A stretch of DNA of 64,000 bases from Dolomedes plantarius (lineage: Eukaryota > Arthropoda > Arachnida > Araneae > Dolomedidae), in assembly GCA_907164885.2 (NCBI GenBank), contig OU015490.1, positions 224,311,054 to 224,375,053 of the forward strand. Direction: 5' to 3'. Below the pieces are notes generated by a model, which saw nothing but the letters and a program-made list of their open reading frames with translations, was not told the origin of the DNA and did no database searches. The position numbers and the translations under genes were made by a program. Positions 31,839 through 43,535 of this stretch are shown piece by piece. Every line of letters starts with the position of its first letter. Position 1 is the stretch's first letter.

Positions 31839-33603
31839 TATAAGGCAAAATCGTAACAAACAACACGAACACGCCTCGCTCAACACAATCATCAACGATC
31901 CCGTTGTACACACCGATAGACATGAATGACAGCGTCAGACTCAGACAGACTAGACTGACACTACACTACACTACTGACAGCGGAGCCACTGGGCCTTCCA
32001 CCAACAGTGTTGCGAGATCGGCTACAGTGTTGTCAGATCGAATCGCTGCGCTTGTGTCAGTGTTGTCAAACCAAATCAGATGCACTACAAGAAAGTTATA
32101 ATACAAGATTACGTGCTGTGAATTTGTATTATGTTATAGTTTTAGAAAGTAGGCTATGTAGAAGGACTAAAACATATTTTTAAGTAACATGCATTCTTAA
32201 ATTCGTACGGAAAATATTATTAACGTCTGAAATACTTCATTTTAGCTTTTGAATAAATTGCCAAACTGCCGCCCCTGAAAATTTGCCGCTCTAGGCTGCA
32301 GCCTACTTAGCCTATTTAGAAATACGGCTCTGCATATAACATGTCTGGTAGTATTGCTAAGAAACTCTGAGCATTAAATTACATATAAAGTGTAGTTAAA
32401 GTATCATACAATCAAGGTAAACGAAGCTCATTTGGATAAATATACAATTGTAGCGACTTTAGACAACAATTTCAAAATGTCAACTTTATTTAATTCTATT
32501 TATTTTGAAATTGTTGTAATCTATATAATTAAATATTAATTAATACATTTGCTAGCTTTTATGAAGGCCGCGCAATCCCCACCTCTGCTATAGAGCATGT
32601 CTGGGACGCTCTGGGGAGGGCAATTGCAACTCGCAGCCCCCCTCCGAGAACCATCCAGGGAATGAAAACAGTATTTCAAGTATGAAATCACGCTGCGAGA
32701 CCTGAATATCTGTAAGAGGGGACCATACCCCCTATTAACCCATTTTTTTTGTTTATTTTGCAACAGCTGTTTCATACATTCCGACTACAACGAGTGTTAC
32801 GCACGATCATGCGCGTGTATTACAATTATTGAATGGATATTTCTTTTTTATTGTATCAATGTATGTACATATCAAATTTCATTAAAATCGGTACACTAGT
32901 TCTAGAGATAATCGACCAAGTCTGCAAATTTTCTTAATTTCTTACACCAGTGTATAAACATCATGATTCATTATGCCATCAATAAATACCAAATTACCTA
33001 TCCTGATGCTGATTTGCATACCCCCACAAGGAAACCTCCACCGCCATGCTTAACTGTTCCTACTAAGTTCTTGGAATTAAGTGCTCATTTTTTCTTCTCC
33101 ATACAATTATACGCCCATCGGAACCAAAAATGTTAAACTTGCTTTCATTGGCAAATAAGACATTATTCCAATACGTTTGGGGCTTATTTATCATTGATAG
33201 TGCGAAGGAAAGCCTATACTTTCTTTTTTCCACTCACAAAAAAATTTCTACGGGCAAAACGCCCATGTAATCCAGCTGCTCTGAGAACTCGTCGAGCAGT
33301 TTCAGGTGAAATTGAAGTAGAAAACGTTTCATTAAATTCTGCAGAAACTTTTACAGCACTCGGATTTTTCACAAATTTTCCAATTATATATCTCTGATCA
33401 CGTTTTGTTAATTTTGCCGGACGACCTTTTCTTACCTTGTTTTCGATCCGATTTTCTTCTTTAAAGCGTTTTATCACATACTGCACAGTCGAATGGGATA
33501 AATTAAGTAATTTAGCAATATTCCGAACTGATTTACCACTACTATGATGAAAAATAATCAATTTTCGAATGCTGTTTGTTGTTTCTTTACGACTACGAGC
33601 CAA

Positions 33604-34157
33604 TTTTAAATAATAAATAGAATATTATGGAGTAGGCAAGCAAAAATTAAAGCCAAACGATATTTTAAATGCCACCACAATTCAAAAAGAAAAATAAAGC
33701 GCCAGACGATAATTTTAATTATGAATTTATCCGAAAATATTTCAGTGTACGATGAATTTTGTGAGATAAAGTTTTTGTTACTTTTTGATTACTGGTTTCT
33801 TAAAAATAAAGTTATACTATGTATTCAAAATATTCTATCTCTGTAATTTATTCTTATCTATAATCTATTCTTAATCTATAATTATCCTTAACAAAACTAC
33901 ATGAAATATTAAAAACATAGTAAAACTTTATTTTTAAGAAACCAATAATCAAAAAGTAACAAAAACTTTACCTCACAAAAGTCATCATACACTGAAATAT
34001 TTTCGGAAAAATTCATAATTTAAATTATCGTCTGGCACTTATTTTTGAATTGTGGTGGCATTTAAAATATCGTTTGGCTTTAATTTTTGCTTGCCTACTC
34101 CATAATATTCTATTCCATAATACACCTACTCCGTAATATTCTATTTATTAATTAAAA
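33604..34157. other. Central junction of double element copy 1
   Basis: This region holds the two 5' ends of the head-to-head transposons. On both sides of the centre lie inverted stretches such as CAAAAAGTAACAAAAACTTT and its complement. The outermost terminus CAGTGGCTCCC is missing at the centre on both sides. The actual join is at about 33820-33890. Confidence 0.75.
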
Positions 34158-35174
34158 ATGGTTCGCAGTCGTAAAGAAACAACAAACAGCATTCGAAAAT
34201 TGATTATTTTTCATCATAGTGGTGGTAAATCAGTTTGGAATATTGCTAAATTACTTAATTTATCCCATTCTACTGTGCAGTATGTGATAAAACGCTTTAA
34301 AGAAGAAAATTGGATTGAAAATAAGGTAAGAAAAGGTCGTCCGGCAAAGTTAATAAAACGTGATCAGAGATTTATAATTAGAAAGTGTGTGAAAAATCCA
34401 CGGTTGACTGCTGCAAAAGTTTCTGCAAAATTTAATGAAACATTATCTACTTCAATTTCACCTGAAACTGTTCGACGAATTCTCAGAGCAGCTGGATTAC
34501 ATGGGCATTGTGCCTGTAGAAAATATTTTGCGAGAAAAACAGAAAGCTTAGGCTTTCCTTCGCACTATCAATGATAAATACGCCCCAAACGTATTGGAAT
34601 AATGTCTTATTTGCCAATGAAAGCAAGTTTAACATTTTTGGTTCCCATGGGCGTATAATTGTATGGAGAAGAAAAAATTAGGAACTTAATCCCAAGAACT
34701 TAGTAGGAACAGTTAAGCATGGCGGTGGAGGTGTCCTTGTATGAGGGTGCATCAGGACTAGGTAATTTGGTATTTATTGATGGCATAATGAATCATGCTG
34801 TTTATATAAATATTTTAAGAGACAATTTAAAATTATCAGCTCAAAATTTGGGTATTGGAAACAACTTTGTTTTTTTTATCAAGATAACGATCCTAAGCAC
34901 ACGGCTCTCAAAGTTCGCTTCTGGTGTCTATAACTATCCACAAGTTTTGAAAACACCACTTCAATCGCCAGATTTAAACCCAATAGAACATATTTGGAAA
35001 GAACTGGAGGTTCGAGTACGAAAACACGACATTTACACGAAAAACGAACTAAAAATAATTATGATGGAAGAATGGATGAACATTGATACAGAAATTACAA
35101 AAGAACTAGTGCAATCTATTCACAGATGTTTAAAAGCTGTTGTGGATGCTAAAGGATATCCTACTAAATATTAA
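34158..35174 (+). pseudogene. Tc1-like transposase, plus arm of copy 1
   Basis: The start MVRSRKETTNSIRKLIIFHH leads into two helix-turn-helix blocks with a linker (KGRPAKLIKRDQRFIIRK). The frame is open to 34574. Frameshifts near 34540 and 34700-34750 disturb the first catalytic block, which reads FANESKFNIFGSHG in a shifted frame, so the catalytic D is replaced by N. The second block is broken near 34880, where an extra T run gives a shifted reading of YQDNDPKHT. The third, SPDLNPIEHIWKELEVRVRK, is intact, and the end is KGYPTKY. In undamaged relatives the spacing would be DD34E. Inactive. Confidence 0.85.
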
Positions 35175-35449
35175 TTTAACGAAAAATTAGAATATGTACT
35201 AATATGTAGCGATTTTTTACAAATGTACAAAGATTTTTGTGAGATAAAGCTTTTGTTACTCTTTGATTATCGGTTTCTTAAAAATAAAGTTTTACTACGT
35301 TTTTAAAATATTTCAAGTAGTTTTGTTAAGAATAGATTATAGATCTTATTATTAAATACCCATTCTGAAATATTCATTTTAATTAATGATAATGGATAGA
35401 CCCCTATTTCATTGAAAATCGTAAGTGTATGAACACTTTTGGGAGCCAC

Positions 35450-35504
<55 letters not shown>

Positions 35505-35512
35505 TCACACAC
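35450..35512. repeat. Compound TG/TA/CA microsatellite
   Basis: (TG)n, then (TA)n, then (CA)n directly abut the right end of the double element. The overall tract can fold on itself. Confidence 0.9.
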
Positions 35513-36269
35513 TTATAGATTACTTTTAAGAGTTATTTGTTGAAGAAATTCCATAAAATAGAGCCTAGCCACACACACATAAATTGTAAACCTTTTTTAG
35601 AACTATTAGATAGATGATAATATATAACCTCAGCAAAGCCCATAGCACACCACAAATGTTAGGTCAGCACAATAGTATTCCTTTGGAAGCAATACTGTTC
35701 CTGGAAAACAAGAAACATTATCCTTGACCAATAAGAATGGAATAAACTCTCCTTTATGGCTGATAACTACTCTATTATGATTGAGTATCCCTCACCCCTC
35801 ACTGCAATCCTACGTGTTATGGTTAGTGAATTTTTGTCCTGTGCTATGAGCTTAATACATTAAACAAAAGTCTGTTAGATATACAGAACACAGAAGAATT
35901 AAAACAAAACAATCATTTGAATAAAATGACACTTCAGTAGAAATCTTAAAAAAGAATTTAAACCACAAATGTAAAATTAAAAATGGCAGAATTATTATAA
36001 AGAAACACATCTGATGAGAGACAAGCTTTGTAAAAGCTATATTTTAGATATTAACATAGGAAAAGGATTGGATTTTATGAAAATTAGAAAGAAATTTAAA
36101 ATCATACTAAACTGCACAATTAGTCTAGTTTTAAACAGAAAGCTGAAAACATTTGTGGAGTTAAATACGTGTTTTGAAGGTAGTAATAATTTAACTGGTT
36201 TTTATGAATAATAATAAGTTTTTATAATAATGATATGTTCATTTACACAAGTATATGTATCATATAAAG
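35513..36269. other. AT-rich intergenic sequence
   Basis: No gene or element end recognised. A 65-codon frame at 36014-36211 has no motif and low-complexity composition. Confidence 0.4.
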
Positions 36270-36935
36270 CAGTGTTTCTCAACCTGTGTGCCGAAGCACA
36301 CTAATGTGCCACAAGAAATTGTCAAATGTGCTGCAAGGGTTTTTGACAAATAATTAAAATTGCATGGGTTTTGTAACTTTGAAATAGTATTTGTAATTAC
36401 CTCAACGGTTTCTAAAAAATCTTCTAAAATTTACTTTTGCAGCATTTTTATTTGGTATTATTTTTTCCCAACTGTAATTGACGTTGATTCAAATTGGCTC
36501 TTTCTTAAAATCAAAAGATTAGTGAATTAAATAAGTCTTTAAATTTCTTTAATGTGATTGCATTGTTGTGAACTAATTAAAAAATGTTTTATTCCTTTAG
36601 CCATAATGGACAAATATCTAATAAAATTTGGTGCTTCACAAACCAAAGATAAACAAGGAAACAAACGAAAATATAAAGATAAGTACATCGAATTCAGATC
36701 CATAGCAATTGAAACAGAATACCCTCAAATACCATTCTGTGTAGTGTGCAAAAAAAAAAAAAAAAAAACAAAAAAAACAAAAAAAAAAAAACTTGCAAAT
36801 GAAGCTCTTGTTCCTAGTAAACTGAAAAGACATTTGGAAACTTCGCATCCAGAGGTAAAAAACAAACTAAGAGAATGTTTTAAAAACCTGGCAGCACAAC
36901 AAAATAAAACAGAAAAAACGTTTTAACCTTCTTAA

Positions 36936-39024
36936 GGTGTTCGGGTCTTTTTTGATCCATAACAAATTTATTTCGTATAGATTTATTACAATTTGGGGAA
37001 TTTTTCAAAAATATATTGTGACTTTGTTTTTATAGTCATAATAAATATTCAGCTATATGAAATTTTTTTTTCAAACGATAGTTTTTTAACAATAAAAATT
37101 TTAACACATAAGTCGTTCGGGTCATTTTTGACCCGTGTGGAATTTCAGAGCATAGCAGCAAGAGTACCGCAATTTTTAATATATTATTCAATTATTGCTG
37201 TGACAAAGCATTAATGCTTTTGTTCTTCTTCGTTATATATTTTTTTGTTTCCTTTTGGCACAAAAGATGATACTAATAATACTGCACTGTCCTTAGCAGT
37301 TCCTAGTTTCTGTAACCGGTATTTTCTTCCCGTGCTTTTCTTTCCACTCTCGTAGAGTGTGTAAAGGGGTGTTGTAAAGCGATGAATTTGACAGTTGACG
37401 AGTCAGACGGCCACTCTATTTAGCAATGATGGTAAAATCGAATGGAAATCTGAACCACAAGCTTCATGTGGTAGGCGTGAAGCAGAAAATGTTGTGAACA
37501 TGACTCCAGGGCTCACAAGATACACCACGTCTAGAATTGAAGACGAATACTCTGCATTTGAAGCATTTATTAGCTTGTTGCTGCTGTCTGGGGTATATAA
37601 ATCTTGTAATGTGTCTATAGAGAGTCTGTGAGATGCCACAATGGGACGGGATATCTTCAGGGCAACTAAGTCCTTAGAAAAATTCAAAAATTAAATCAAA
37701 GATTCTTTGATTTGATGACAGGCAGACCCGACCAAGAAGATAGTTAACCGACAAATTTGCAGCCATAAGAGAACTTTGGAACAAGTGGGTGGAAATTTTG
37801 CCTATGTTGTATAACCCTGAAATGTACCTTACTGTGGATGAACAACTGGTAGCTTTCTGAGGAAAGTGCCCCTTCCGCCAGTACATGCCCAGCAAACCAG
37901 CCAAGTACAGCATAAAAGTTTGGGTACTTTGTGACAATGCTACCAATTATGCCTGGAACATACAGCCATAGAGCCAGTAAAGAGGCAAGTGCGTAGTACT
38001 CCAGAGTACTCTTCACCATCACAGAAAGATAGCAGATACAGACACAAAGAAACCTCAAATCATTCTAGATTATAGCAGAGCCAAAGGAGGTGTAGACTTA
38101 AGATAAACTAGCCTCCCACTATTCCTGTCAGAGAAAGACCAACAGACGGCCCATCGAAGTTTTCTCCAACATCCTAGTCATTTTCGAGTATAAAGCGTTC
38201 TTATTATTCATCAAGATCAACCCAGAATGGAAGATGAACTCATTTCACAAAAGGAGAATCTTCATTGAGAAGCTTGGCATGACTTTGGTTACCCACCACA
38301 TTGACGGAAAAAAACCATCTGCCAAGAGCAAGGGATGCCCAAGTATTGACGATGAGCATTCGAAACTCAGAACAACCTGAACCCTAATCTGAAGAATCCG
38401 GAAATGTAGCAACTACTGGCAAAAGGGAAGATGTCGCTTACGCACACAGACTGAAAACAAAAGTCCTGTGAGGTATTTCAAAGGTAGACAGTTTACTTGT
38501 AAGAAACATTACATTCAAGTGTGTAACAATTGTATATAAACGGAACAACTTAGAGGCTAACGAATTTACAAATTTTCTATGACTTTCCTTCATTGATTGT
38601 TCAAGCATACAAAATTGCATTTTTGTATGTAAGCTAAATATTTCGTTAATGTGTATTTTTACTTCCGAAAATAAATAATATACTCAGGTGAGAACTTTCT
38701 TGTTTTATCAAATGAATGTAAAAAAATATATATAATAAATACAGGAAAAATCCGTGCTACATTGTATTGCATTTGAAAGTTTAGAGTGATTTTCAGGGGT
38801 GAAGGATTGAATTACAGCATTTTTATTTTATAAATACAGAGTGGTTCATTAAAATCAAGTTTCCTTATGGTTATGAAAACTTACCTGTAAAAATGTTAAA
38901 TGATATACAAATACATAAAAATGTAGATAAAATGATAACTAAATAAATAATTAAATTACTAATATAAATAAAATGTGACTTTAATACAACAACATTGAAA
39001 ATTACTCTTTTTGACCCGAACACC
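36936..39024 (+). mobile_element. piggyBac element inserted in the hAT
   Basis: The ends are GGTGTTCGGGTCTTTTTTGA and, reversed, GGTGTTCGGGTCAAAAAGAG. The left flank is TTAA (36932-36935); the right is TTAG (39025-39028), a one-base change from the piggyBac TTAA target. A decayed transposase lies at about 37395-38440. The 5' part between 36950 and 37390 is AT-rich leader. Confidence 0.9.
37395..38440 (+). pseudogene. Decayed piggyBac transposase
   Basis: piggyBac transposases excise precisely from TTAA through a DDD catalytic core. The readable pieces on plus are GVYKSCNVSIESLWDATMGR (about 37590-37645), DIFRATKSLEKFK, and then, in a shifted frame, AAIRELWNKWVEILPMLYNP. Next come YLTVDEQLVAF, which includes a catalytic aspartate, and CPFRQYMPSKPAKYSIKVWV up to about 37960. 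Beyond this the reading is fragmentary to about 38440. Stops and several frame changes occur throughout, and the later catalytic aspartates and the C-terminal cysteine-rich finger are not clearly seen. The gene is dead. Confidence 0.8.
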
Positions 39025-40728
39025 TTAGGTGTATGCTACATTGCAACAACGAAAGAAGGTTAAATTATATGAAGATGCCAAAAAAGGGATTTACTGCCAG
39101 TTACAAGGTTGTACAATTAATAGCACAATGCAAAAAAGCACACACCGATTCCGAGTCCATCATTGCAACAGCATTAGCTATCATTGTCGAAACAATGCTG
39201 GGAAAGGAAGCGACAGAGAAAGACAAGAAAGTATCATTATCCAATGACACAAATCAAAGATTTATGGCAGAATTGAAGATTCATCTTCGGACTTAAAAAA
39301 GTAAATAGTCGAGCATTTCAAATCGCACAACAGTGAACTCTGGTCACTTCAGATTGATGAATCAACAGATATCAGTGGAAAAGCACATCACCTTGCTTTC
39401 ATCTGATTTGTTAAAGATGAAAAATTCTTGAACGAGTATCTTTTCTGCAAAGATTTGAAGAGCACAACGAAAGGAAAAGACATATTTGAGCTTGTAAAAG
39501 AAAATAATTTCAAAATTTGGTTTGCTGTCGAAAAACTGCGTTGGTGTTTGCACTGACGATGTCCATCAATGTTGGGAAACAAAAAAGGATTTATCACACT
39601 TGTGCACCAAGAAATTCCAAATGTTATTAGCATCCACTGCATGATTCACAGAGAATCTCTTGTTTCAAAATCTTTAACTCCAGATATGTTGATTATTATG
39701 AACCAAGTCACCCAAGTGGTCAGTTTCATCAAGAGTCAATGTCTTAAATCCCACATTTTCTCTCAGCTGTGCGACACAATGGATTCCGACAACAAAACTC
39801 TTTTTTATTACACTGAAATGCGCTGGCTTTCGAAGGGAAAGGTTTCGAAATGACTCATACACCTGAAAGCAGAGGTGATTTTGTTCTTAGTGGTCGAAAA
39901 AACATCTTTTGAATTTTCTCTTCATGATGAGATTTGGTGGCTTAAAGTTCAATTTCTCTTGGACTTGTTCGAAAAGCTGAACTGTCTGAATTTAAATTTT
40001 CAAGGTCCATCCAAAAATATCGTCACATCAGCATCAAAACTGAAGTCATTTGAAGAAAAATTAATACTATGGAAATCTGAAATATTAAAAGGAAATTTTG
40101 ACTGCTTTCTGGGTGTCAATGAATCTCAGTTGAAAAAAAAAAAATTTCAGACGAAATTATAAGCACCATTGATGAACTTTAAATTGCATTAATAAGCTAC
40201 TTTCCTTTGCTTTCAGTTGATGAATATGAATGGTTAATCAACCCATTTGTAATTTGCAAGACACCAAATTTGACAACAACAAAAAAAGAACAGCCCATTG
40301 ATTTGAGAAACAATTAAGTTTTACTGTTCAAAATTCTTCGAGAAAAATTTGGATGAGTTTTGGCTCTGTAAAAAAATTGTACCCTGCAATCAGCTTAAAA
40401 GCTATTAAAATTCTTCTGCCTTTTGCATCTTCATGGTTCTGTGAATTGGATTTTCAGCATTGACAGAAATCTAGTCAAAAAAGCGAGAAAGGCTTTTAAA
40501 AGTTGACGATGAAATGTGAACTTGTCTGGAGACTTTGGAACCTCGTTTTGATTTAATTTGTTCAATAAAACAGGCCCTCCCTCTCATTGAATAGATTTTG
40601 TAAATAAATATTTTTTTTTGTTTTTGTATCATACTTTTACATTTTTTATATTCAAGTGTGCTGCAAGTAATTCCTGATGATTTTAGTGTGCCGTCAACCT
40701 AAAAAGGTTGAGAAACACTGATATAAAG

Positions 40729-41701
40729 GATAATTCTTTTTTCATACCTTGAAAACTTTCCTACAGTGTACTTCTAACAGACACCCACAGAGTTGAAATT
40801 TTTTTTTTTTTCAAATTCTGATCTAATACCAATTTTATAATGCTAAATTGTTATTTTAATTCTTAATGCTTTGTTAACCAGTAATGATGAAAATTTAAAG
40901 GTTTCAAAATATTAACAGTCATAGGATAGTAATGTTTAATAATTATATTTATATTACATAATATACTTTTCATCACTATAATTTACAACATGACAGGAGG
41001 AAAAAAAATTCCATTTTAATATCAGAGGAAAAAATTATAGTATGATCTAATATAGTCTGCTCTTATCAATGAACATCAACTGCAAACCTCACTACCTAAA
41101 GCAAAGGTGTGATATCCAAAACCTGCTGCAAAATGCTTTGTAAAATTCAAGTTAATGCACATAAAAAGATGCTTTCTTAACTATTCTAAGGCTTACATTT
41201 CAAAATTTAACAATCGTAAAAAGTAAATAATGAAAACAATTTTTTAACTGACTTAAGAAATTATTTTTACATTTGCTGCATTCTCTTACAACAAAAAATC
41301 CAACTTTCAATTTAGGTATTATATAACAAAAGGTAGAACATTATAAGTTTCAAGACATTTAAAACGGTTAATTTTTTAACTTTTAATTGTTCATCTAGAT
41401 TATTTTACTTAAAAAAATTCGTTACATTTGTCCCCTCAAAAATGAACATGTAGAGTAGCAATTACATAGGTGGCTACAACCGTTCCTCATTACCCCCAAA
41501 ATTCACATATTTGTTAATTTTCCTTAGATAACAACCATGTGATAAGTTTAAGACTATGCAAGATGTAATCACAAAATATAAAGGTTTTGTACTTCAAGCA
41601 AAATAGATATATAATCTCTATCTCTTCCTTAAATTTAAAATACCGAAGAAATTAAACATTGATGACCTTTTATAACTCTAAATTTATTTTAATACTGGGA
41701 A
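40729..41701. other. AT-rich intergenic sequence
   Basis: Nothing recognised: no open frame of note, no element termini. Confidence 0.45.
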
Positions 41702-42365
41702 TCTATATATATAAAAGAGCTTGTCTGTTTGTTTGTCCGCTATAGAATCATAGACTGTTTCACCCACTGGGACCAAATTCGGCACAGTTAATGTTTAGGA
41801 CCCGAGAAACTTAAATCAGCAAAAACGAAGTTTGGGGGCTCAATTAGTTTTTTTAAAATTAATTGTTTAATGATTTTTTGTGCCCGTAAGAGGTGCGAGA
41901 CCCCCTGTGGATGCAGACGTTCAGTGAAATATGAACCTATCCCTCTTCCCCCGTGAGGGAGAAGAGGGGTGCGCGGGGGTTTGAGAGCTTCATGGTAATA
42001 AACTTTGTCCGTGACTGACAGATAATGCACAGTCCAAACCGTTGGACATAAAGAGCTGAAATTTTGCATGGTGATTCTTCTATAGTGGAGTTTATACTGG
42101 AGGGGTGAACTGAGAAAGATTTTTGAAAAATTCTTCTTCGATTTTTTAAAATTAAATTTTTAAGCTTTTTTTTTAAGTTTGCATTTAAGCTAATTTTTTT
42201 AAGTTTGCATTTAAAATGATAATCCGAGGGTTATAAAATTTATATCACGAGAAAGATCATAAAAATTCCTTTAAAACGAAATCTTTTTCGAGTCGTTACC
42301 TCCCTTTTCTGATTTTTGGTGAATTTTTAAAGATTGGTGAATTAAAGTCTTTAAAAATTTTGGTG
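41702..42365 (+). mobile_element. Helitron, 5' part
   Basis: It starts TCTATATATATAAAAGAGCT after an A. The first 200 bases are nearly identical to the Helitron at 10938. The segment 41990-42360 matches 48530-48850 of the Helitron at 48484 (for example 'GGGTTATAAAATTTATATCA'). It thus bridges the two families. No 3' hairpin or CTAG was found, so the right limit is where similarity ends. Confidence 0.7.
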
Positions 42366-43400
42366 AATTTTTAAAGACCTTAGCCGTCTCATTCGGGCAG
42401 TGACGTACCCCTGAGCAGGCGCAGGTTATTTTTCCAGCACTGCACGGAGTTTTTCCCCCGTTTTCGGAATGATAAAAGGTGCTTGATTTACAACCTCAAA
42501 TTGTCCGAAATTGGGGAATGAAGACCCCTACATGTACATCTCCGATTCTGATGCATTCACAGGATGGGGGTCTGAACAGAGCGACGTTGGTAAGTTGGAG
42601 GGGGGGGGGGGGGGGTGTTGCAGATCGACTTTCCCGAAAAGTCAGATGTTCGGTAATTATATCAGTTTCCAAGAAGGAAGGTCAAGAATGGAGGGTGTGG
42701 AATGGCTAGCTGGCTGTTGTAAGGCCACAAGAACAGGGCGCTTATGAATTTCCCTAGGATCATAATCTGGGAGATTCGCGAATTTTTATTTTTTTAAACA
42801 TTAACAAGTTAAAAATTTCAAAGGCAATAATTTAAATTATGATTAAATTATTATTACGATTAATGATAAAGTTTTCATTGCACTATTAGTATTTACATAT
42901 GATAAATTATATATTAAATACATGAAACCATGATATTTTTTATCCTATGTCAACAAAAAACTTACTAATTACAGTGATATATAAAATATGATATTGCAAT
43001 GATAGAAGTTCCCTCCTACTTTATCTTTTACTTTACAATCTAGATAAAGCCATTATAGCTAATAAAATTACATTTGAATGAAACATAATGTAAAAATATA
43101 TACATAAGTAATTTTGATTGAAATCAATGATTTTTTAAAAAAAATCAAGTGATTTAAATCCTAATTTAAATCAGGATTTAATTCATGTACTATATATTTA
43201 AATTATGTATATTTAAATTTAATTAATTGTCTTTTAATAATTTTTATAACTAAAATAACGATTTTAATAACTAAAATAATGTCTAAACATATTTTATTTT
43301 ATTTTATCAATTTGGCTACATTTCAAACTTTTCCATTATTATTTTATTACTTTCCATACAAGTTTGAAAAGTTATTTGATGTTGTACAGTGCTTCATACT
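42366..43400. other. Mixed intergenic sequence with a G-run
   Basis: The first 400 bases are less AT-rich and contain a run of about 16 G at 42600. The rest is AT-rich. No supported gene. A GGTAAGT at about 42590 looks like a splice donor, but no partner acceptor or conserved coding was found. Confidence 0.4.
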
Positions 43401-43535
43401 GGGAAATGGCTGAATGGTAGGGCTCTGTCTTTCGGTCCCGAATCCTACTTCTGGCATGGATGGTTCCCGCCTTTCGTAATCGGCTTTAAAAGTAGGTTCC
43501 AGTCTATCTAATTAACCCTCGTGTAACAAATTATT
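43401..43535 (+). mobile_element. Degenerate tRNA-derived SINE copy
   Basis: It contains AAATGGCTGAATGG (A box), GGTCCCGAATCC (degraded B box), and the SINE body 'GTAATCGGCTTTAAAAGTAG' and 'CTAATTAACCCTCGTGTAAC'. It aligns with the copies at 14770 and 54069. No clear target duplication. Confidence 0.75.

Larger units (their letters stand above)
30248..32332. mobile_element. Second hAT element nested in the first
   Basis: The ends are CAGGGCCGGATTTAAGAG and, reversed, CAGAGCCGTATTTCTAAATA. A perfect 8-bp duplication CATATAAC flanks it (30240-30247 and 32333-32340). Sub-terminal 'GCCGCCTATAGGC' and 'GCCGCTCTAGGCTGCAGCC' resemble each other in inverse orientation. About 860 bases remain after removing the nested Tc1-like element. 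No transposase seen. Confidence 0.9.
29883..32587. mobile_element. Non-autonomous hAT element inside the Tc1-like transposase
   Basis: The ends are CAGAGGTGGGGAACG and, reversed, CAGAGGTGGGGATTG. The 8-bp flanks CTGTAGAG (29875-29882) and CTATAGAG (32588-32595) differ at one position. Removing the nested elements leaves about 610 bases without coding. Confidence 0.88.
29080..32760 (+). pseudogene. Tc1-like transposase split by a hAT insertion
   Basis: The plus strand encodes a DD34E transposase. The helix-turn-helix region (LTPSVVCNLWKQFQDTGSIE, then GQGRPRAMTAREDRHL) is followed after stops by FTDESRFSLN (about 29490). Next come DLMVWAGIML and MDDNARPHRALL (29769), then SPDRNPVEQRW. At the final block the reading stops at the hAT insertion (29883). 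It resumes at 32596 with HVWDALGRAIATRSPPPRTI, so the insertion falls within the third catalytic motif. Additional stops at 29361 and 29464 and a frame change near 29740 show it was decaying. The true start is not certain. Confidence 0.85.
28895..32952 (+). mobile_element. Tc1-like element nested in the double element
   Basis: The left end CACACTGGTGAAATAAATTA and the right end, reversed, CACTGGTGTAAGAAATTAAG sit between duplicated TA (28893-28894 and 32953-32954). The second double element is uninterrupted at the matching site. Removing the inner hAT leaves about 1.35 kb, a normal Tc1 length. A long imperfect terminal region continues on the right (CAGACTTGGTCGATTATCTC, reversed). Confidence 0.88.
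28541..33603 (-). pseudogene. Tc1-like transposase, minus arm of copy 1, split by insertion
   Basis: The N-terminus lies at 33603 (MARSRKETTNSIRKLIIFHH), with two helix-turn-helix blocks (SHSTVQYVIKRFKEEN and SPETARRVLRAAGLHG). Catalytic-domain sequence continues from about 33213 to 32955, with the first catalytic aspartate in the FANESKFN-like block near 33150, where D is replaced by N. The gene is then interrupted by the 4-kb insertion. It resumes at 28894 and ends KGYPTKY at 28541. Frame changes are present in both parts. It is clearly inactive. Confidence 0.85.
28270..35451. mobile_element. Head-to-head double Tc1-like element, copy 1
   Basis: The outer left end CAGTGGTTCTCAAAAGTGTT follows TA. 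The outer right end, reverse complemented, is CAGTGGCTCCCAAAAGTGTT. Inside lie two transposase genes pointing outward from a shared centre: a minus copy (28541-33603) and a plus copy (34158-35174). The centre near 33822 contains ATTCAAAATATTCTATCTCT. Removing the nested element at 28895-32952 leaves about 3.12 kb. The second copy at 50038-53155 has the same length and the same centre, reversed. Confidence 0.85.
36558..40600 (+). pseudogene. hAT transposase with BED zinc finger, split by piggyBac
   Basis: The N-terminal segment (MDKYLIKFGASQTKDKQGNK, ATG at about 36606) holds a BED-type zinc finger: CVVC, then KLKRHLETSHPE. An A-rich stretch at 36750-36790 appears expanded. The piggyBac insertion follows at 36936. 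After it, 39074-39230 reads GFTASYKVVQLIAQCKKAHT. 39569-39850 reads IPNVISIHCMIHRESLVSK and YTEMRWLSKGK, typical of the hAT catalytic region with the conserved CxxH. 39875-40162 continues FEFSLHDEIWWLKVQFLLDL. The C-terminal dimerisation motif ISLKAIKILLPFASSWFCEL lies at about 40385-40445. It belongs to the same broad ZBED5/SCAND3-like group as the hAT at 13423, but differs in sequence and termini. Many stops and frame changes. Confidence 0.82.
36270..40720 (+). mobile_element. hAT element with perfect target duplication
   Basis: The ends are CAGTGTTTCTCAACCT and, reversed, CAGTGTTTCTCAACCTTTTT. ATATAAAG occurs on both sides (36262-36269 and 40721-40728). The sub-terminal repeats 'TGTGCCGAAGCACACTAATG' and 'GTGTGCTGCAAG' are palindrome-rich, as in many hAT elements. 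A piggyBac element (36936-39024) splits it; without that it is about 2.36 kb. Confidence 0.93.

Noticed and set aside
36750..36792. Lysine-rich functional insertion in the hAT BED finger
   Set aside because: A run of A and AAAC units encodes the lysines; it looks like microsatellite expansion in a dead gene.
42480..42600. Coding exon with GGTAAGT donor
   Set aside because: The frame opens only just upstream, has no acceptor, and shows no conserved protein similarity that I can recognise.
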